Origin: Pseudomonas sp. HN11
GTDB lineage: Bacteria; Pseudomonadota; Gammaproteobacteria; Pseudomonadales; Pseudomonadaceae
Assembly (NCBI RefSeq): GCF_021390155.1
Contig: NZ_CP089985.1
Span: forward strand, 5,473,501 to 5,537,500
Direction of reading: 5' to 3'
Length of the DNA: 64,000 nucleotides
Shown in pieces: positions 48,198 through 58,133 of the stretch. The translations under genes were made by a program, and so were the position numbers. The notes beneath the pieces are model-generated. The model had not been told where the DNA came from. It did no database searches and saw nothing but the letters and a program-made list of their open reading frames with translations. Every line of letters begins with the position of its first letter. Position 1 is the first letter of the stretch.

Positions 48198-50114
48198 TTA
48201 TATGTCAAGAACTATTGCACTACGTGCAATTCCATACTTGCGTAACTTCCTGTAAAGGGTATTTCTGCTAATGCCCAATTGCTGGGCCGCGTGGCTCATA
48301 TGCCAGCGTTGCTCCTCTAAAACAGTCAGCAAGGCCAGCCGTTCGGCATCTTCCAGAGGCAGCGATGAAGGCTTGCATGCCTGAGTCATGAGAACAGGGG
48401 ATTGGCGGATGACCGCGGGCAGATCCTCAATACTCACATGGCTGTCTTCGCACAGGGCCACCATTGTTCGCAACACCGTGCGCAATTGGCGGACATTCCC
48501 CGGCCAGGCAAACCCCAATAATGCCTGGCGCGCCGCCGGGTCGAGGCTGACCCGTTGCTCGCCGGCTTCTTGCGACAGAACAAAATCGAGCAATTGCGCC
48601 TTATCACTGCGCTCACGCAACGCCGGCAGGCTGATCTCCAGGCCATTCAAGCGGTAATACAAATCTTCACGAAAACTGCCCTGCTGAACGCGTTCCAGCA
48701 AATCGCGGTGGGTAGCACTGATGATTCGAATATCAACCGCCTGGGACTCACCGCCTACGGGTACAACCTTACGGTCTTCCAGCACTCTCAACAGACGAGT
48801 TTGCAAGGCCAGGGGCATATCCCCGATCTCATCGAGGAACAAGGTGCCACCGTCGGCCTGTTGCAACTTGCCGTGCATGCCTTCTTTTCGCGCCCCCGTA
48901 AAACTGCCGCCGCGGTAGCCAAACAGTTCGCTTTCAATAAGGCCTTCGGGGATGGCGGCACAGTTGAGCGCGACGAACGCTTCATCTGCACGCCGACTGG
49001 ACTGGTGCACGGCCTTGGCGAAGGCTTCTTTACCAGAGCCGGTTTCGCCATTGATCAGCAACGGTACATCGCGCTCGAACACCCGCAGCGCCTTGCCAAA
49101 GTCCTGTTGCAGCGCCATATCGCCCAGGCAGATGCCAGGCAGGGGTGACTGTTCGGCCGCCACGGGTTTGGCTACGAGTGTAGGGACGCTGCGCGCCTGG
49201 CCACGCAAGGCGGCGAACAACCGCCGGCCATCGCGCGTGCACAGCGGCCAACTGGCGCTGGCACTGGCACTGGCGCGGCCGAGCAATTGATCCAGCGAGC
49301 ATTCGAAAAAACCCGCTACCGGCTGCCCCAGCAGTCCGCTGCGCCTCTGCCCCAACAGGTTCAACGCACTCTGGTTGACTGCGCAAATGCGCCCTTCGCC
49401 GTCGAACGCCAGCAATCCTTCACTGAACAACCCCACCGATTCCGCCTGCAGGTGGAAGCGTAGCAACCAGTGGTTTTCAAAGTGGCGCAGAAAGTAACAA
49501 CTCTCGATCATCTTCGCCGAGAGATTCACCAGCGCCATGGTGTGGAACTGGCTCTGACGCGACACCGCCTCGCGGGCCGATGATACGTCGAGCACCGCGA
49601 GCAGGTCGCCATGAGGGTCGAACACGGGACTCGCCGAACAGGTCAGCCCAGTATGCCGGCCACGAAAATGTTCATCACGGTGAATGGTCAGAGGCTGGCG
49701 TTCCACCAGGCAGGTGCCGATGCCGTTGGTGCCTTCGCAGGCCTCGCTCCAGTCTGCGCCCAGCCACAACCCGGCGCGCTCGAAGATCTTGCGCTCGGAC
49801 GGCGCGGTGACACAGTTGAGGATCACCCCGCGCGTATCAGTGAGAAGTACAGCATGCCCGGCGCCCGAGAGTTGTTGATGCAGGCTGTTCATCTCGCTGC
49901 CGGCAATGTGCAGCACCTGCTGCAGACGCTCGCGACTTTCCAGCAAACGGCCATGTTCAAGCACGGTGGGGGCGATGGTTTGCGCAGGGTCGAGGTGGTA
50001 GTCCTCCAGACAACGCAGCCAGGAGCGGGCGATGGATGGATCGCTGGACGGGTCGCGGCCATGCGCCACGGTGAGAACTTGCTGGGCATGGCGACTGAAA
50101 TGGTCGTTGTGCAT
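48198..50114 (-). CDS. eatR: Sigma-54-dependent activator of ethanolamine catabolism (AcoR type)
   Basis: 638 residues. A GAF-like domain (about 60-185) is followed by a PAS-like domain (about 225-285), an AAA+ domain (about 330-560) with Walker A GETGSGKE (356-363), and a Fis-type HTH at the C-terminus (LEEQRWHMSHAAQQLGISRNTLYRKLRKYGI). The sigma-54 contact loop reads GSFTGA (403-408) instead of the usual GAFTGA. It is divergent from exaC, with a sigma-54 promoter in between, and the whole neighbourhood matches the P. aeruginosa EatR-controlled ethanolamine genes (PA4021-PA4025). A short Ala-Ser repeat (residues 281-288) is encoded by hexamer repeats. Confidence 0.85.
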   Translation of the reverse strand: MHNDHFSRHAQQVLTVAHGRDPSSDPSIARSWLRCLEDYHLDPAQTIAPTVLEHGRLLESRERLQQVLHIAGSEMNSLHQQLSGAGHAVLLTDTRGVILNCVTAPSERKIFERAGLWLGADWSEACEGTNGIGTCLVERQPLTIHRDEHFRGRHTGLTCSASPVFDPHGDLLAVLDVSSAREAVSRQSQFHTMALVNLSAKMIESCYFLRHFENHWLLRFHLQAESVGLFSEGLLAFDGEGRICAVNQSALNLLGQRRSGLLGQPVAGFFECSLDQLLGRASASASASWPLCTRDGRRLFAALRGQARSVPTLVAKPVAAEQSPLPGICLGDMALQQDFGKALRVFERDVPLLINGETGSGKEAFAKAVHQSSRRADEAFVALNCAAIPEGLIESELFGYRGGSFTGARKEGMHGKLQQADGGTLFLDEIGDMPLALQTRLLRVLEDRKVVPVGGESQAVDIRIISATHRDLLERVQQGSFREDLYYRLNGLEISLPALRERSDKAQLLDFVLSQEAGEQRVSLDPAARQALLGFAWPGNVRQLRTVLRTMVALCEDSHVSIEDLPAVIRQSPVLMTQACKPSSLPLEDAERLALLTVLEEQRWHMSHAAQQLGISRNTLYRKLRKYGIARSAIVLDI

Positions 50115-50201
50115 TTCTTGTTATTCTCCCTGCGTGAGAACCCCCAGCATCCCCCAGCCATCCAGGCAATGCAATCCCGAGCCGACCCGCCGGTCACGGG
50201 C

Positions 50202-50219
50202 TGTACCGTTTATGGCACA
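50202..50219. promoter_or_regulatory. Candidate activator-binding site (UAS) for the exaC promoter
   Basis: TGTACC (50202-50207) and GGCACA (50214-50219) form an imperfect inverted repeat with a 6-bp spacer, about 87 bp upstream of the -24 element. Its position and symmetry suit an AcoR/EatR-type enhancer site. Confidence 0.4.
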
Positions 50220-50305
50220 AACTGTCACTCCGGCTGTATCAACCCTGCCACAGCAACGCCTTGCAACAATGCCCAACCCCTTGATTTACCTGGCTCACAC
50301 AGCAG

Positions 50306-50321
50306 TGGCCCAACCTTTGCT
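50306..50321 (+). promoter_or_regulatory. Sigma-54 (-24/-12) promoter of the ethanolamine genes
   Basis: TGGCC at 50306-50310 and TTTGC at 50316-50320 give the exact GG-N10-GC spacing of sigma-54 promoters (GG 50307-50308, GC 50319-50320). It lies 66 bp before the exaC ATG and opposite the sigma-54 activator gene. Confidence 0.7.
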
Positions 50322-50386
50322 CTACGCTTATCAAGCGCTCGCTGCGCTGCGCTCCCCATAACCATAAAAGCCAGGAGATACCTACC

Positions 50387-51907
50387 ATGCGTTACGCACA
50401 CCCCGGTACTGAAGGCGCCATCGTTTCGTTCAAGGCCAAGTACGGCAACTACATTGGTGGCGAGTTCGTTGCGCCGGTCGATGGCAACTATTTCACCAAC
50501 ACCTCGCCGGTCAACGGCAAGGCAATCGCCGAATTCCCGCGCTCCACGGCCAAAGACATCGACAAGGCCCTGGACGCCGCCCATGCCGCCGCCGACGCCT
50601 GGGGCAAGACCTCGGCCCAGGACCGTTCGCTGGTCCTGCTGAAAATCGCCGACCGCATCGAACAGAACCTCGAACTGCTGGCCATCACCGAAACCTGGGA
50701 CAACGGCAAAGCCGTGCGTGAAACCCTCAACGCCGACATCCCGCTGGCCGCCGACCATTTCCGCTATTTCGCCGGATGCATCCGCGCCCAGGAAGGCACC
50801 AGCGCCGAGATCAACGAACACACCGCGTCCTATCACTTCCATGAACCGCTGGGCGTGGTCGGCCAGATCATCCCGTGGAACTTCCCGCTGCTGATGGCCG
50901 CGTGGAAACTCGCGCCGGCCCTGGCCGCCGGTAACTGCGTAGTGCTCAAGCCCGCCGAGCAAACCCCGCTGGGCATCAACGTGTTGCTGGAAGTGATCGG
51001 CGATCTGCTGCCGCCAGGCGTGCTGAACGTGGTGCACGGTTTCGGTAAAGAAGCTGGCGAAGCTCTAGCCACCAGCAAGCGCATCGCCAAGATCGCCTTC
51101 ACCGGCTCGACGCCCGTGGGCTCGCACATCATGCATGCGGCGGCTGAGAACATCATTCCGTCTACTGTAGAACTGGGTGGCAAGTCGCCGAACATCTTCT
51201 TCGCCGACATCATGAAAGCCGAACCTTCGTTCATCGAAAAGGCTGCCGAAGGCCTGGTGCTGGCGTTCTTCAACCAGGGCGAAGTGTGCACCTGCCCTTC
51301 CCGTGCGCTGGTGGAAGAGTCGATCTACGACGACTTCATGAAAGTGGTGATGAAGAAGATCGAGTCGATCAAACGCGGCGACCCGCTGGACACCGACACC
51401 ATGGTCGGCGCCCAGGCGTCCGAGCAGCAATTCGACAAGATCCTGTCCTACCTGGAAATCGCCAAGGGCGAAGGCGCGCAATTGCTGACCGGCGGCAAAG
51501 TCGAGAAGCTCACCGGCGATATGGCCGGCGGCTATTACATCCAGCCGACCCTGCTCAAAGGCACCAACGAAATGCGTGTGTTCCAGGAAGAAATCTTTGG
51601 CCCGGTGGTGAGCATCACCACCTTCAAGGACGAAGCTGAAGCCCTGGCGATCGCCAACGACACCGAGTTCGGCCTGGGCGCCGGGGTGTGGACTCGCGAC
51701 GTCAACCGCGCCTATCGCATGGGCCGCGCGATCAAGGCGGGTCGCGTATGGACCAACTGCTACCACCTGTACCCGGCGCATGCCGCGTTCGGTGGTTACA
51801 AGAAGTCCGGCGTAGGGCGTGAAACCCACAAGATGATGTTGGATCACTACCAGCAGACCAAGAACTTGCTGGTGAGTTACGACATTAATCCGTTGGGCTT
51901 CTTCTAA
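50387..51907 (+). CDS. exaC: NAD-dependent aldehyde dehydrogenase (acetaldehyde-oxidising, ExaC/EatA type)
   Basis: 506 residues. ALDH superfamily: catalytic Cys in [22 protein letters not shown], general-base Glu in [17 protein letters not shown], and cofactor motif [11 protein letters not shown]. It matches the ExaC class. Here it should oxidise the acetaldehyde made by EutBC to acetate. AGGAG precedes the ATG by 9 bases, and the sigma-54 promoter is just upstream. The permease gene follows after 148 bp containing a REP hairpin, so downstream genes may depend on read-through or a second promoter. Confidence 0.93.
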   Translation: MRYAHPGTEGAIVSFKAKYGNYIGGEFVAPVDGNYFTNTSPVNGKAIAEFPRSTAKDIDKALDAAHAAADAWGKTSAQDRSLVLLKIADRIEQNLELLAITETWDNGKAVRETLNADIPLAADHFRYFAGCIRAQEGTSAEINEHTASYHFHEPLGVVGQIIPWNFPLLMAAWKLAPALAAGNCVVLKPAEQTPLGINVLLEVIGDLLPPGVLNVVHGFGKEAGEALATSKRIAKIAFTGSTPVGSHIMHAAAENIIPSTVELGGKSPNIFFADIMKAEPSFIEKAAEGLVLAFFNQGEVCTCPSRALVEESIYDDFMKVVMKKIESIKRGDPLDTDTMVGAQASEQQFDKILSYLEIAKGEGAQLLTGGKVEKLTGDMAGGYYIQPTLLKGTNEMRVFQEEIFGPVVSITTFKDEAEALAIANDTEFGLGAGVWTRDVNRAYRMGRAIKAGRVWTNCYHLYPAHAAFGGYKKSGVGRETHKMMLDHYQQTKNLLVSYDINPLGFF

Positions 51908-51914
51908 CTGACAA

Positions 51915-51976
51915 CCCGCTCCCCCATTTGAAATGCACTTAAAAATGTGGGAGCGGGCTTGCTCGCTCCCACATTT
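51915..51976. repeat. REP hairpins between exaC and the permease gene
   Basis: AAATGTGGGAGC (51943-51954) and GCTCCCACATTT (51965-51976) are exact complements over GGGCTTGCTC. An additional outer half, CCCGCTCCCCCATTTG (51915-51930), can pair alternatively with the left arm. Same REP family as elsewhere; a compact single-hairpin form. Confidence 0.8.
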
Positions 51977-52055
51977 AGATCTTCATAAGTACTTGCGAAT
52001 TGCATTCGGCACAAAGAGGCCGAGTTAAAACAATAACAACGAAAGGTACTTTCCC

Positions 52056-53489
52056 ATGCCTAGCGAACCTACTGGATCCTCCGTCGACTTTGAAAAAGTC
52101 GACTCCCAATACTTCCAACAACGCGAACTGAAAAAAGGCGCCGCCGGTTGGGTGCTCTTGGTTGGCCTTGGCGTTGCCTACGTGATCTCCGGCGATTATG
52201 CCGGCTGGAACTTCGGCCTGGCCCAGGGTGGCTGGGGCGGGATGTTCCTCGCCACTTTGTTGATGGCCACCATGTATCTGTGCATGTGTTTTTCCCTGGC
52301 CGAACTGTCTTCCATGATTCCAACCGCTGGCGGCGGCTACGGTTTTGCCCGCAGCGCATTCGGCCCGTGGGGCGGGTTCCTCACGGGCACCGCGATTCTG
52401 ATCGAGTACGCCATCGCCCCCGCCGCCATTGCGGTATTTATCGGCGCGTATTGCGAGTCGCTGTTTGGTATCGGCGGCTGGATGATTTACCTGGCGTTCT
52501 ACATCATTTTTATCGGCATCCACATCTTCGGCGTCGGTGAGGCTCTGAAGTTGATGTTTGTGATTACCGCCGTGGCCGCGATTGCCTTGGGCGTGTTCCT
52601 GGTGGCGATGGTGCCGCACTTCAATATCGCCAACCTGCTGGACATCCCGGTGACAGAGGCCAAGGGCGCCAGCACCTTCCTGCCGTTCGGCTACGTGGGT
52701 GTGTGGGCGGCGATTCCCTATGCCATCTGGTTTTTCCTGGCGGTTGAGGGCGTGCCCCTGGCCGCCGAAGAAACCAAGAACCCGAAACGCGACCTGCCGC
52801 GCGGCCTGATTGGCGCCATTGTGGTGCTGACCAGTTTTGCCCTGCTGATCCTCGTTATTGCTCCGGGCGGCGCAGGTACTTATGCGCTGATCAAATCCGG
52901 CAACCCGCTGGTTGAAGCACTGGCATTGTCTTACGGTGGCTCGACCTGGATGGGCAGCTTTGTCAACCTCGTGGGCCTGGCCGGTCTGATCGCGAGCTTT
53001 TTCTCAATCATCTACGCCTATTCGCGGCAGATCTTCGCACTGTCCCGCGCCGGCTACCTGCCGCGCAAACTGTCCCAGACCAACAAAAGCAAGGCTCCGG
53101 TGCTGGCATTGGTGATCCCCGGCATCATCGGTTTTGGCTTGTCGCTGACAGGCCAAGGTGATCTGCTGATCTTGGTAGCGGTGTTCGGCGCGACCATTTC
53201 CTACGTGCTGATGATGGCCGCGCACATCACGCTGCGCATCCGTCGCCCCAAAATGGATCGTCCGTACCGCACACCGGGCGGCATTTTCACCTCTGGCGTT
53301 GCGCTGGTACTGGCCTGCGTGGCCGTGGTGGCGGGCTTTCTGGTGGATCCGCGGGTGGTGATTGGCGCCGCGATCATCTATGGAGTATTAATTGCTTACT
53401 TTGCTTTCTACAGCCGGCATCACTTGGTAGCAGGCACGCCCGAAGAAGAATTCGCGGCGATTCAGGCCGCAGAGGCCGCCTTGCACTAA
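52056..53489 (+). CDS. eat: Ethanolamine permease (APC family)
   Basis: 477 residues with 12 hydrophobic segments. KKGAAGWVLLVGLGVAYVISGDYAGWNFGLAQGGWGGM, the APC-type unwound helices and IPYAIWFFLAVEGVPLAAEETKNPKRDLPRG are typical of the ethanolamine permease subfamily. It imports ethanolamine for EutBC, encoded 64 bp downstream. No microcompartment shell genes are present, so this is the short, non-carboxysomal ethanolamine pathway. Confidence 0.93.
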   Translation: MPSEPTGSSVDFEKVDSQYFQQRELKKGAAGWVLLVGLGVAYVISGDYAGWNFGLAQGGWGGMFLATLLMATMYLCMCFSLAELSSMIPTAGGGYGFARSAFGPWGGFLTGTAILIEYAIAPAAIAVFIGAYCESLFGIGGWMIYLAFYIIFIGIHIFGVGEALKLMFVITAVAAIALGVFLVAMVPHFNIANLLDIPVTEAKGASTFLPFGYVGVWAAIPYAIWFFLAVEGVPLAAEETKNPKRDLPRGLIGAIVVLTSFALLILVIAPGGAGTYALIKSGNPLVEALALSYGGSTWMGSFVNLVGLAGLIASFFSIIYAYSRQIFALSRAGYLPRKLSQTNKSKAPVLALVIPGIIGFGLSLTGQGDLLILVAVFGATISYVLMMAAHITLRIRRPKMDRPYRTPGGIFTSGVALVLACVAVVAGFLVDPRVVIGAAIIYGVLIAYFAFYSRHHLVAGTPEEEFAAIQAAEAALH

Positions 53490-53553
53490 TAGCCGTAAAC
53501 CTCGATGCGGGTGCCAGTCTGACATTGGGCCCGCGTCGTCAAGGAGACACTGT

Positions 53554-54948
53554 ATGGCAAGCTTTTCCCACGCGGTGGGTGCACAGACCTACCGCTTCGA
53601 CAGCCTCAAGGACGTGATGGCCAAGGCCAGCCCAGCGCGTTCCGGTGATTTTCTGGCCGGCGTCGCCGCACAAAACGACGGTGAGCGAGTGGCGGCGCAG
53701 ATGGCGCTGGCGAATATCCCGCTGAAACACTTTTTGCAAGAAGTGCTGATCCCCTATGAGAGCGACGAAGTCACCCGGCTGATCATAGACACCCACGACA
53801 AACGAGCGTTTGCGCCGGTCAGCCACCTGACTGTGGGCGGCCTGCGCGACTGGCTACTCGGCGATGCGGCCGACGAAACGTCCCTACGCGCACTAGCGCC
53901 AGGTCTGACGCCAGAGATGGCTGCCGCCGTGTCCAAGATCATGCGCGTGCAGGACCTGGTGCTGGTGGCGCAGAAGATCCGCGTGGTCACGCAGTTTCGC
54001 GGCACCATGGGCCTGCGCGGACGTTTATCCACACGTCTGCAACCCAACCATCCTACAGACGAACCTGCCGGTATCGCCGCGAGCATTCTGGATGGGCTGT
54101 TGTACGGCAACGGCGACGCCATGATCGGCATCAACCCGGCCACCGACAGCATCGCCTCGATCTGCGCCATGCTGGAAATGCTCGACGCGATCATCCAGCG
54201 CTACGAAATCCCGACCCAGGCCTGCGTGCTGACCCACGTCACTACCTCCATTGAGGCGATCAACCGTGGCGTGCCGCTGGACCTGGTTTTCCAGTCGATC
54301 GCCGGCACCGAGGCGGCCAACGCCAGTTTTGGTATCAGCCTGAGCGTGCTGCAGGAAGGTTACGAAGCAGGGTTAAGCCTCAATCGCGGCACGCTGGGCC
54401 AGAACTTGATGTATTTCGAGACAGGTCAAGGCAGCGCCTTGTCGGCCAACGCGCACTTTGGCGTCGACCAGCAAACCTGCGAGACGCGCGCCTACGCCGT
54501 AGCTCGACATTTCAAACCGTTTCTGGTGAATACAGTCGTAGGATTTATCGGCCCTGAGTACCTCTACAACGGCAAGCAGATCATCCGCGCCGGCCTGGAA
54601 GACCACTTCTGCGGCAAGCTGCTCGGCGTGCCGATGGGTTGTGACATCTGCTACACCAACCACGCCGAAGCCGACCAGGACGACATGGACACCCTGCTGA
54701 CCCTGCTGGGCGTGGCCGGGATCAACTTCATCATGGGCATCCCCGGCTCCGACGACATCATGCTCAACTACCAGACCACCTCATTCCACGACGCCCTGTA
54801 CGCCCGCCAAACATTGGGTTTAAAGCCGGCGCCAGAGTTTGAACAGTGGCTGGCGAAAATGGGCATCTTCACGCAAGCCGACGGCAAGGTACGCTTCGGC
54901 AACAGCCTGCCACCGGCGTTTCGCCAAGCCTTGGCGCAACTGGGATGA
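53554..54948 (+). CDS. eutB: Ethanolamine ammonia-lyase large subunit
   Basis: 464 residues, TIM-barrel adenosylcobalamin enzyme. [69 protein letters not shown] and [21 protein letters not shown] are EutB landmarks, with the substrate-binding Arg, Gln and Glu regions intact. With EutC it converts ethanolamine to acetaldehyde and ammonia. Vitamin B12 is therefore required. The stop codon overlaps an ATG that starts an alternative, slightly longer eutC frame. Confidence 0.97.
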   Translation: MASFSHAVGAQTYRFDSLKDVMAKASPARSGDFLAGVAAQNDGERVAAQMALANIPLKHFLQEVLIPYESDEVTRLIIDTHDKRAFAPVSHLTVGGLRDWLLGDAADETSLRALAPGLTPEMAAAVSKIMRVQDLVLVAQKIRVVTQFRGTMGLRGRLSTRLQPNHPTDEPAGIAASILDGLLYGNGDAMIGINPATDSIASICAMLEMLDAIIQRYEIPTQACVLTHVTTSIEAINRGVPLDLVFQSIAGTEAANASFGISLSVLQEGYEAGLSLNRGTLGQNLMYFETGQGSALSANAHFGVDQQTCETRAYAVARHFKPFLVNTVVGFIGPEYLYNGKQIIRAGLEDHFCGKLLGVPMGCDICYTNHAEADQDDMDTLLTLLGVAGINFIMGIPGSDDIMLNYQTTSFHDALYARQTLGLKPAPEFEQWLAKMGIFTQADGKVRFGNSLPPAFRQALAQLG

Positions 54949-54959
54949 AGGAGCCGCCC

Positions 54960-55778
54960 GTGCAACTCGACCTGCCTGACAACCCGTGGCTGGAACTGCG
55001 TCGCCTGACCCCGGCGCGCATTGCCCTGGGCCGAACTGGCACCAGCCTCCCCACCAACGCGCAACTGGACTTTCAGTTTGCCCACGCCCAGGCGCGGGAC
55101 GCGGTGCATTTGCCGTTTGACCATACGGGGCTCAGCAGTCAATTGGCGGAGCGCGGGCGTGACAGCCTGTTGCTTCACAGTGCTGCAACTGACCGTCACA
55201 TGTACCTGCAACGCCCGGACCTGGGGCGGCGCTTGAGCGACGACTCGGCCCGGTTATTGCGCGATTATGCTTCGGCCAACCCCGGCGGCGTGGATCTGGC
55301 AGTCGTGGTAGCTGATGGCCTGTCGGCACTGGCGGTGCATAAACATACCTTGCCGTTTTTGACCCGCCTGGAAGAACAGAGCCGCGCAGACGGCTGGTCC
55401 TTGTCGCCGGTCATCCTGGTAGAACAGGGCCGCGTGGCGGTGGCTGATGAAGTGGGCCAGTTACTCGGAGCCAAGATGACCGTCATTCTGATCGGCGAAC
55501 GGCCGGGGCTCAGTTCACCGGACAGCCTGGGGCTGTATTTCACCTACAACCCCAAGGTCGGCCTCACCGACGCCTATCGCAACTGTATCTCCAATATCCG
55601 CCTGGAAGGCCTGAGCTATGGCATGGCAGCCCATCGTTTGCTGTACTTGATGCGAGAGGCGTGCCGTCGGCAGCTGTCAGGGGTCAACCTCAAGGACGAG
55701 GCGCAGATTCAGTTCCTCGAATCCGATGATCCGGACCTGATGAAAGGCAATTTCCTGCTCAGCTCACCGGATGACTGA
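54960..55778 (+). CDS. eutC: Ethanolamine ammonia-lyase small subunit
   Basis: 272 residues. [60 protein letters not shown] and [22 protein letters not shown] are EutC signatures, covering the cobalamin-binding interface. I chose the GTG at 54960, which has AAGGAG six bases upstream; an ATG at 54945 would overlap the eutB stop by 4 bp and add five residues. Last gene of the ethanolamine unit. Confidence 0.95.
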   Translation: MQLDLPDNPWLELRRLTPARIALGRTGTSLPTNAQLDFQFAHAQARDAVHLPFDHTGLSSQLAERGRDSLLLHSAATDRHMYLQRPDLGRRLSDDSARLLRDYASANPGGVDLAVVVADGLSALAVHKHTLPFLTRLEEQSRADGWSLSPVILVEQGRVAVADEVGQLLGAKMTVILIGERPGLSSPDSLGLYFTYNPKVGLTDAYRNCISNIRLEGLSYGMAAHRLLYLMREACRRQLSGVNLKDEAQIQFLESDDPDLMKGNFLLSSPDD

Positions 55779-55870
55779 TCGCTGCACGATTGCGCTTTTT
55801 CGCGCCATTAGGCAGCATCGAGTCACGGCCGCTTATGTGGTCATACCCCATTTGGAAGTTGAGGCCTGGC

Positions 55871-56329
55871 ATGCGGATTACTCAAGCGACCCTGGAACAC
55901 CTGGACCAGTTGACCCCGTTGTTCGTCAAATACCGCGAGTTTTATGGGGCCTTGCCCTTCCCGGATTCGTCACGGGCCTTTCTGGAGAAGCGCCTGCGCC
56001 GCAAGGAATCGGTGATTTACCTGGCCCTGGCGGATGATGATGACAAGAAAGTGCTGGGGTTTTGCCAGCTGTACCCGAGCTTTTCGTCGTTGTCACTCAA
56101 GCGGGTGTGGATTCTCAACGACATCTATGTCGCTGAAGACGCGCGCCGACAACTGGTGGCGGATAACCTGATGCGCACGGCGAAGAAAATGGCCAAGGAA
56201 ACCCATGCGGTGCGGCTGCGGGTGTCGACCAGCAGTGACAATGAGGTAGCGCAGAAGACTTATGAGTCGATTGGGTTTCGCGAAGATACGGAGTTCAAGA
56301 ACTACGTGTTGCCGATCAGCGAAGACTGA
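55871..56329 (+). CDS. GNAT-family N-acetyltransferase
   Basis: 152 residues, single GNAT domain: VLGFCQLYPSFSSLSLKRVWILNDIYVAEDARRQLVADNLMRTA holds the acetyl-CoA loop region (the Q/RxxGxG motif is weak: ARRQLV), and NEVAQKTYESIGFRED is the C-terminal signature. Substrate unknown. GAGG precedes the ATG at 55871 by six bases. It lies between eutC and a DedA gene; a similar acetyltransferase sits here in P. aeruginosa (PA4026), as I recall. Confidence 0.88.
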   Translation: MRITQATLEHLDQLTPLFVKYREFYGALPFPDSSRAFLEKRLRRKESVIYLALADDDDKKVLGFCQLYPSFSSLSLKRVWILNDIYVAEDARRQLVADNLMRTAKKMAKETHAVRLRVSTSSDNEVAQKTYESIGFREDTEFKNYVLPISED

Positions 56330-56545
56330 GCCCCGACAACACCACAAATCCCCCTCCTACATTTAGATCATGTGCGCCAGAGAAACCACGACATCCCCCG
56401 CTACAAAACCAACACGCTTTTCACCGCTCAATCCGTATAATGCGGACCTTTCAGGGTTGTAAGAAATGCGGCATACACTTGTAGCCTTATTACCCGAGCT
56501 TCCGCACAGGCCTGCTGAGCCGGGCCATTCACACAGGTGCCATCC
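56330..56545 (+). promoter_or_regulatory. Promoter and long leader of the DedA gene
   Basis: A perfect TATAAT sits at 56436-56441. If used, transcription starts near 56449, leaving a leader of about 97 nt before the ATG at 56546. A REP remnant (CCTCCTACATTTA, 56351-56363) lies upstream. No open frame in the leader. Confidence 0.4.
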
Positions 56546-57202
56546 ATGGATTTCAACCCGCTCGACCTTATCCTGCATCTCGACGTTTACCTCGACCTGC
56601 TGGTAACCAATTACGGTCCGTGGATCTACGCCATTCTGTTTCTGGTCATTTTTTGCGAAACCGGACTGGTGGTCATGCCATTCCTACCGGGTGATTCGTT
56701 GCTGTTCATCGCAGGCGCAGTGGCGGCTGGCGGCGGCATGGACCCGGTGTTACTGGCCGGTCTGTTGATGCTGGCGGCGATCCTGGGCGACAGCACCAAT
56801 TATGTGATCGGGCGAACCGCCGGAGAACGACTGTTCAGCAATCCGAACTCGAAAATCTTCCGCCGCGACTACCTGCAGAAGACCCACGACTTCTACGACA
56901 AGCACGGCGGCAAGACCGTGACCCTGGCGCGCTTCCTGCCGATTCTGCGCACCTTCGCGCCGTTCGTGGCCGGCATCGCGAAAATGCCTTACCCGCGTTT
57001 TTTCGGCTTCAGTGTGTTCGGCACCATCCTGTGGGTCGGCGGCCTGGTGACCCTGGGCTATTTCTTCGGCAACGTGCCATTTATCAAGAAAAACCTGTCG
57101 CTACTGGTGGTGTTCATCATCCTGCTGTCCCTGGTGCCGATGATCATTGGGGTGTTCCGCAGCCGGTTTGGCCGCGCGTCCTCCGAAGCCAAGTCGCAGT
57201 AA
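56546..57202 (+). CDS. DedA-family membrane protein
   Basis: 218 residues. DedA signatures: IYAILFLVIFCETGLVVMPFLPGDSLLFIAGAVAAGG, GDSTNYVIGRTAGERLF and KHGGKTVTLARFLPILRTFAPFVAGIAKMPYPRFFGFSVFGTILWV (conserved Arg in ARFxPxxRT and the Glu in FCETG). About six membrane segments. DedA proteins are lipid transporters (undecaprenyl-phosphate or phosphatidylethanolamine flippases). It is separate from the DedA-PAP2 fusion. It ends 6 bp before the MtfA-like gene. Confidence 0.92.
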   Translation: MDFNPLDLILHLDVYLDLLVTNYGPWIYAILFLVIFCETGLVVMPFLPGDSLLFIAGAVAAGGGMDPVLLAGLLMLAAILGDSTNYVIGRTAGERLFSNPNSKIFRRDYLQKTHDFYDKHGGKTVTLARFLPILRTFAPFVAGIAKMPYPRFFGFSVFGTILWVGGLVTLGYFFGNVPFIKKNLSLLVVFIILLSLVPMIIGVFRSRFGRASSEAKSQ

Positions 57203-57208
57203 CCCGCG

Positions 57209-58024
57209 ATGTGGTCTCTCAGCGCCTGGCGTCGCCGGCGCTTACTGGCCAAGCACCCGATTGCCGATGACACCTGGCAGCGGGTGCGCCACCACCTGAC
57301 CTTCCTCGAGGGCATCAGCGACGAGCAAGACCAGTGGCTGCGCGAAACCTGCGTGCTATTTCTGGCCGAAAAACACCTGACCGCACTCCCCGGCGTCGAA
57401 CTGCACCAGGAACAACGCCTGCTGCTCGCCGCCCAGGCGCAATTGCCGCTGATGAACCTCGGCGACCTCGACTGGTACCAGGGTTTCCATGAAATCGTGC
57501 TGTACCCCGACGACTTCGTCAGCCCGCAGCGCCATCGCGACAGCAGTGGCATCGAACACGAATGGGACGGCGAACACAGCGGCGAAGCCTGGCAACAGGG
57601 CCCGGTGATCCTCGCCTGGCCCGGCGTGCTGGCCAGTGGCAACTGGGAAGGCTACAACCTGGTCATCCACGAACTGGCGCATAAGCTCGACATGCTCAAT
57701 GGCGACGCCAACGGCCTGCCGCCGTTGCACAACGACATGCGCGTGCAGGAATGGGCCAGCGTGATGCAGAGCGCCTACGACGACCTCAATCGCCAGCTGG
57801 ACGCCAACCCGGAGGCCGACACCGAGATCGACCCCTACGCCGCCGAAAACCCGGCGGAATTCTTTGCCGTCACCAGTGAATATTTTTTCAGCGCCCCGGA
57901 TTTGCTGGTCAGCCATTATCCTCAGGTGTACGCGCAACTCAGCCACTTTTATCGCCAGGATCCCCTGGCCCGCCTCACCCGGCTGCAAGCCAGCGACCCG
58001 CGTTACCAGCCGCAAGTCGAATGA
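57209..58024 (+). CDS. MtfA-like zinc metallopeptidase (M90 family)
   Basis: 271 residues. HELAHKLD gives the HExxH zinc site (H154, E155, H158), and the downstream AAENPAEFFAVTSEYFF carries the third ligand Glu. The N-terminal QDQWLRETCVLFLAEKHLTALPGVEL and LVIHELAHKLDMLNG match MtfA/YeeI, a cytosolic aminopeptidase that in E. coli binds Mlc and derepresses ptsG. Mlc dependence is not implied here because no pts gene is present. Co-directional with and 6 bp after the DedA gene. Confidence 0.88.
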   Translation: MWSLSAWRRRRLLAKHPIADDTWQRVRHHLTFLEGISDEQDQWLRETCVLFLAEKHLTALPGVELHQEQRLLLAAQAQLPLMNLGDLDWYQGFHEIVLYPDDFVSPQRHRDSSGIEHEWDGEHSGEAWQQGPVILAWPGVLASGNWEGYNLVIHELAHKLDMLNGDANGLPPLHNDMRVQEWASVMQSAYDDLNRQLDANPEADTEIDPYAAENPAEFFAVTSEYFFSAPDLLVSHYPQVYAQLSHFYRQDPLARLTRLQASDPRYQPQVE

Positions 58025-58043
58025 CCGTACGACGTCTGGCGCA

Positions 58044-58072
58044 TGGCATCGGCGTCAGAATGTGCCTATAAT
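58044..58072 (+). promoter_or_regulatory. ppa: Probable ppa promoter
   Basis: TGGCAT (58044-58049), 17 bp, then a perfect TATAAT (58067-58072), 62 bp before the ppa ATG. Confidence 0.5.
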
Positions 58073-58133
58073 CGCCGCCACTTTTAGGCCAATCCGGCCA
58101 TGTTTCATGGCCAATTAACGGGGGCAACGCCCA

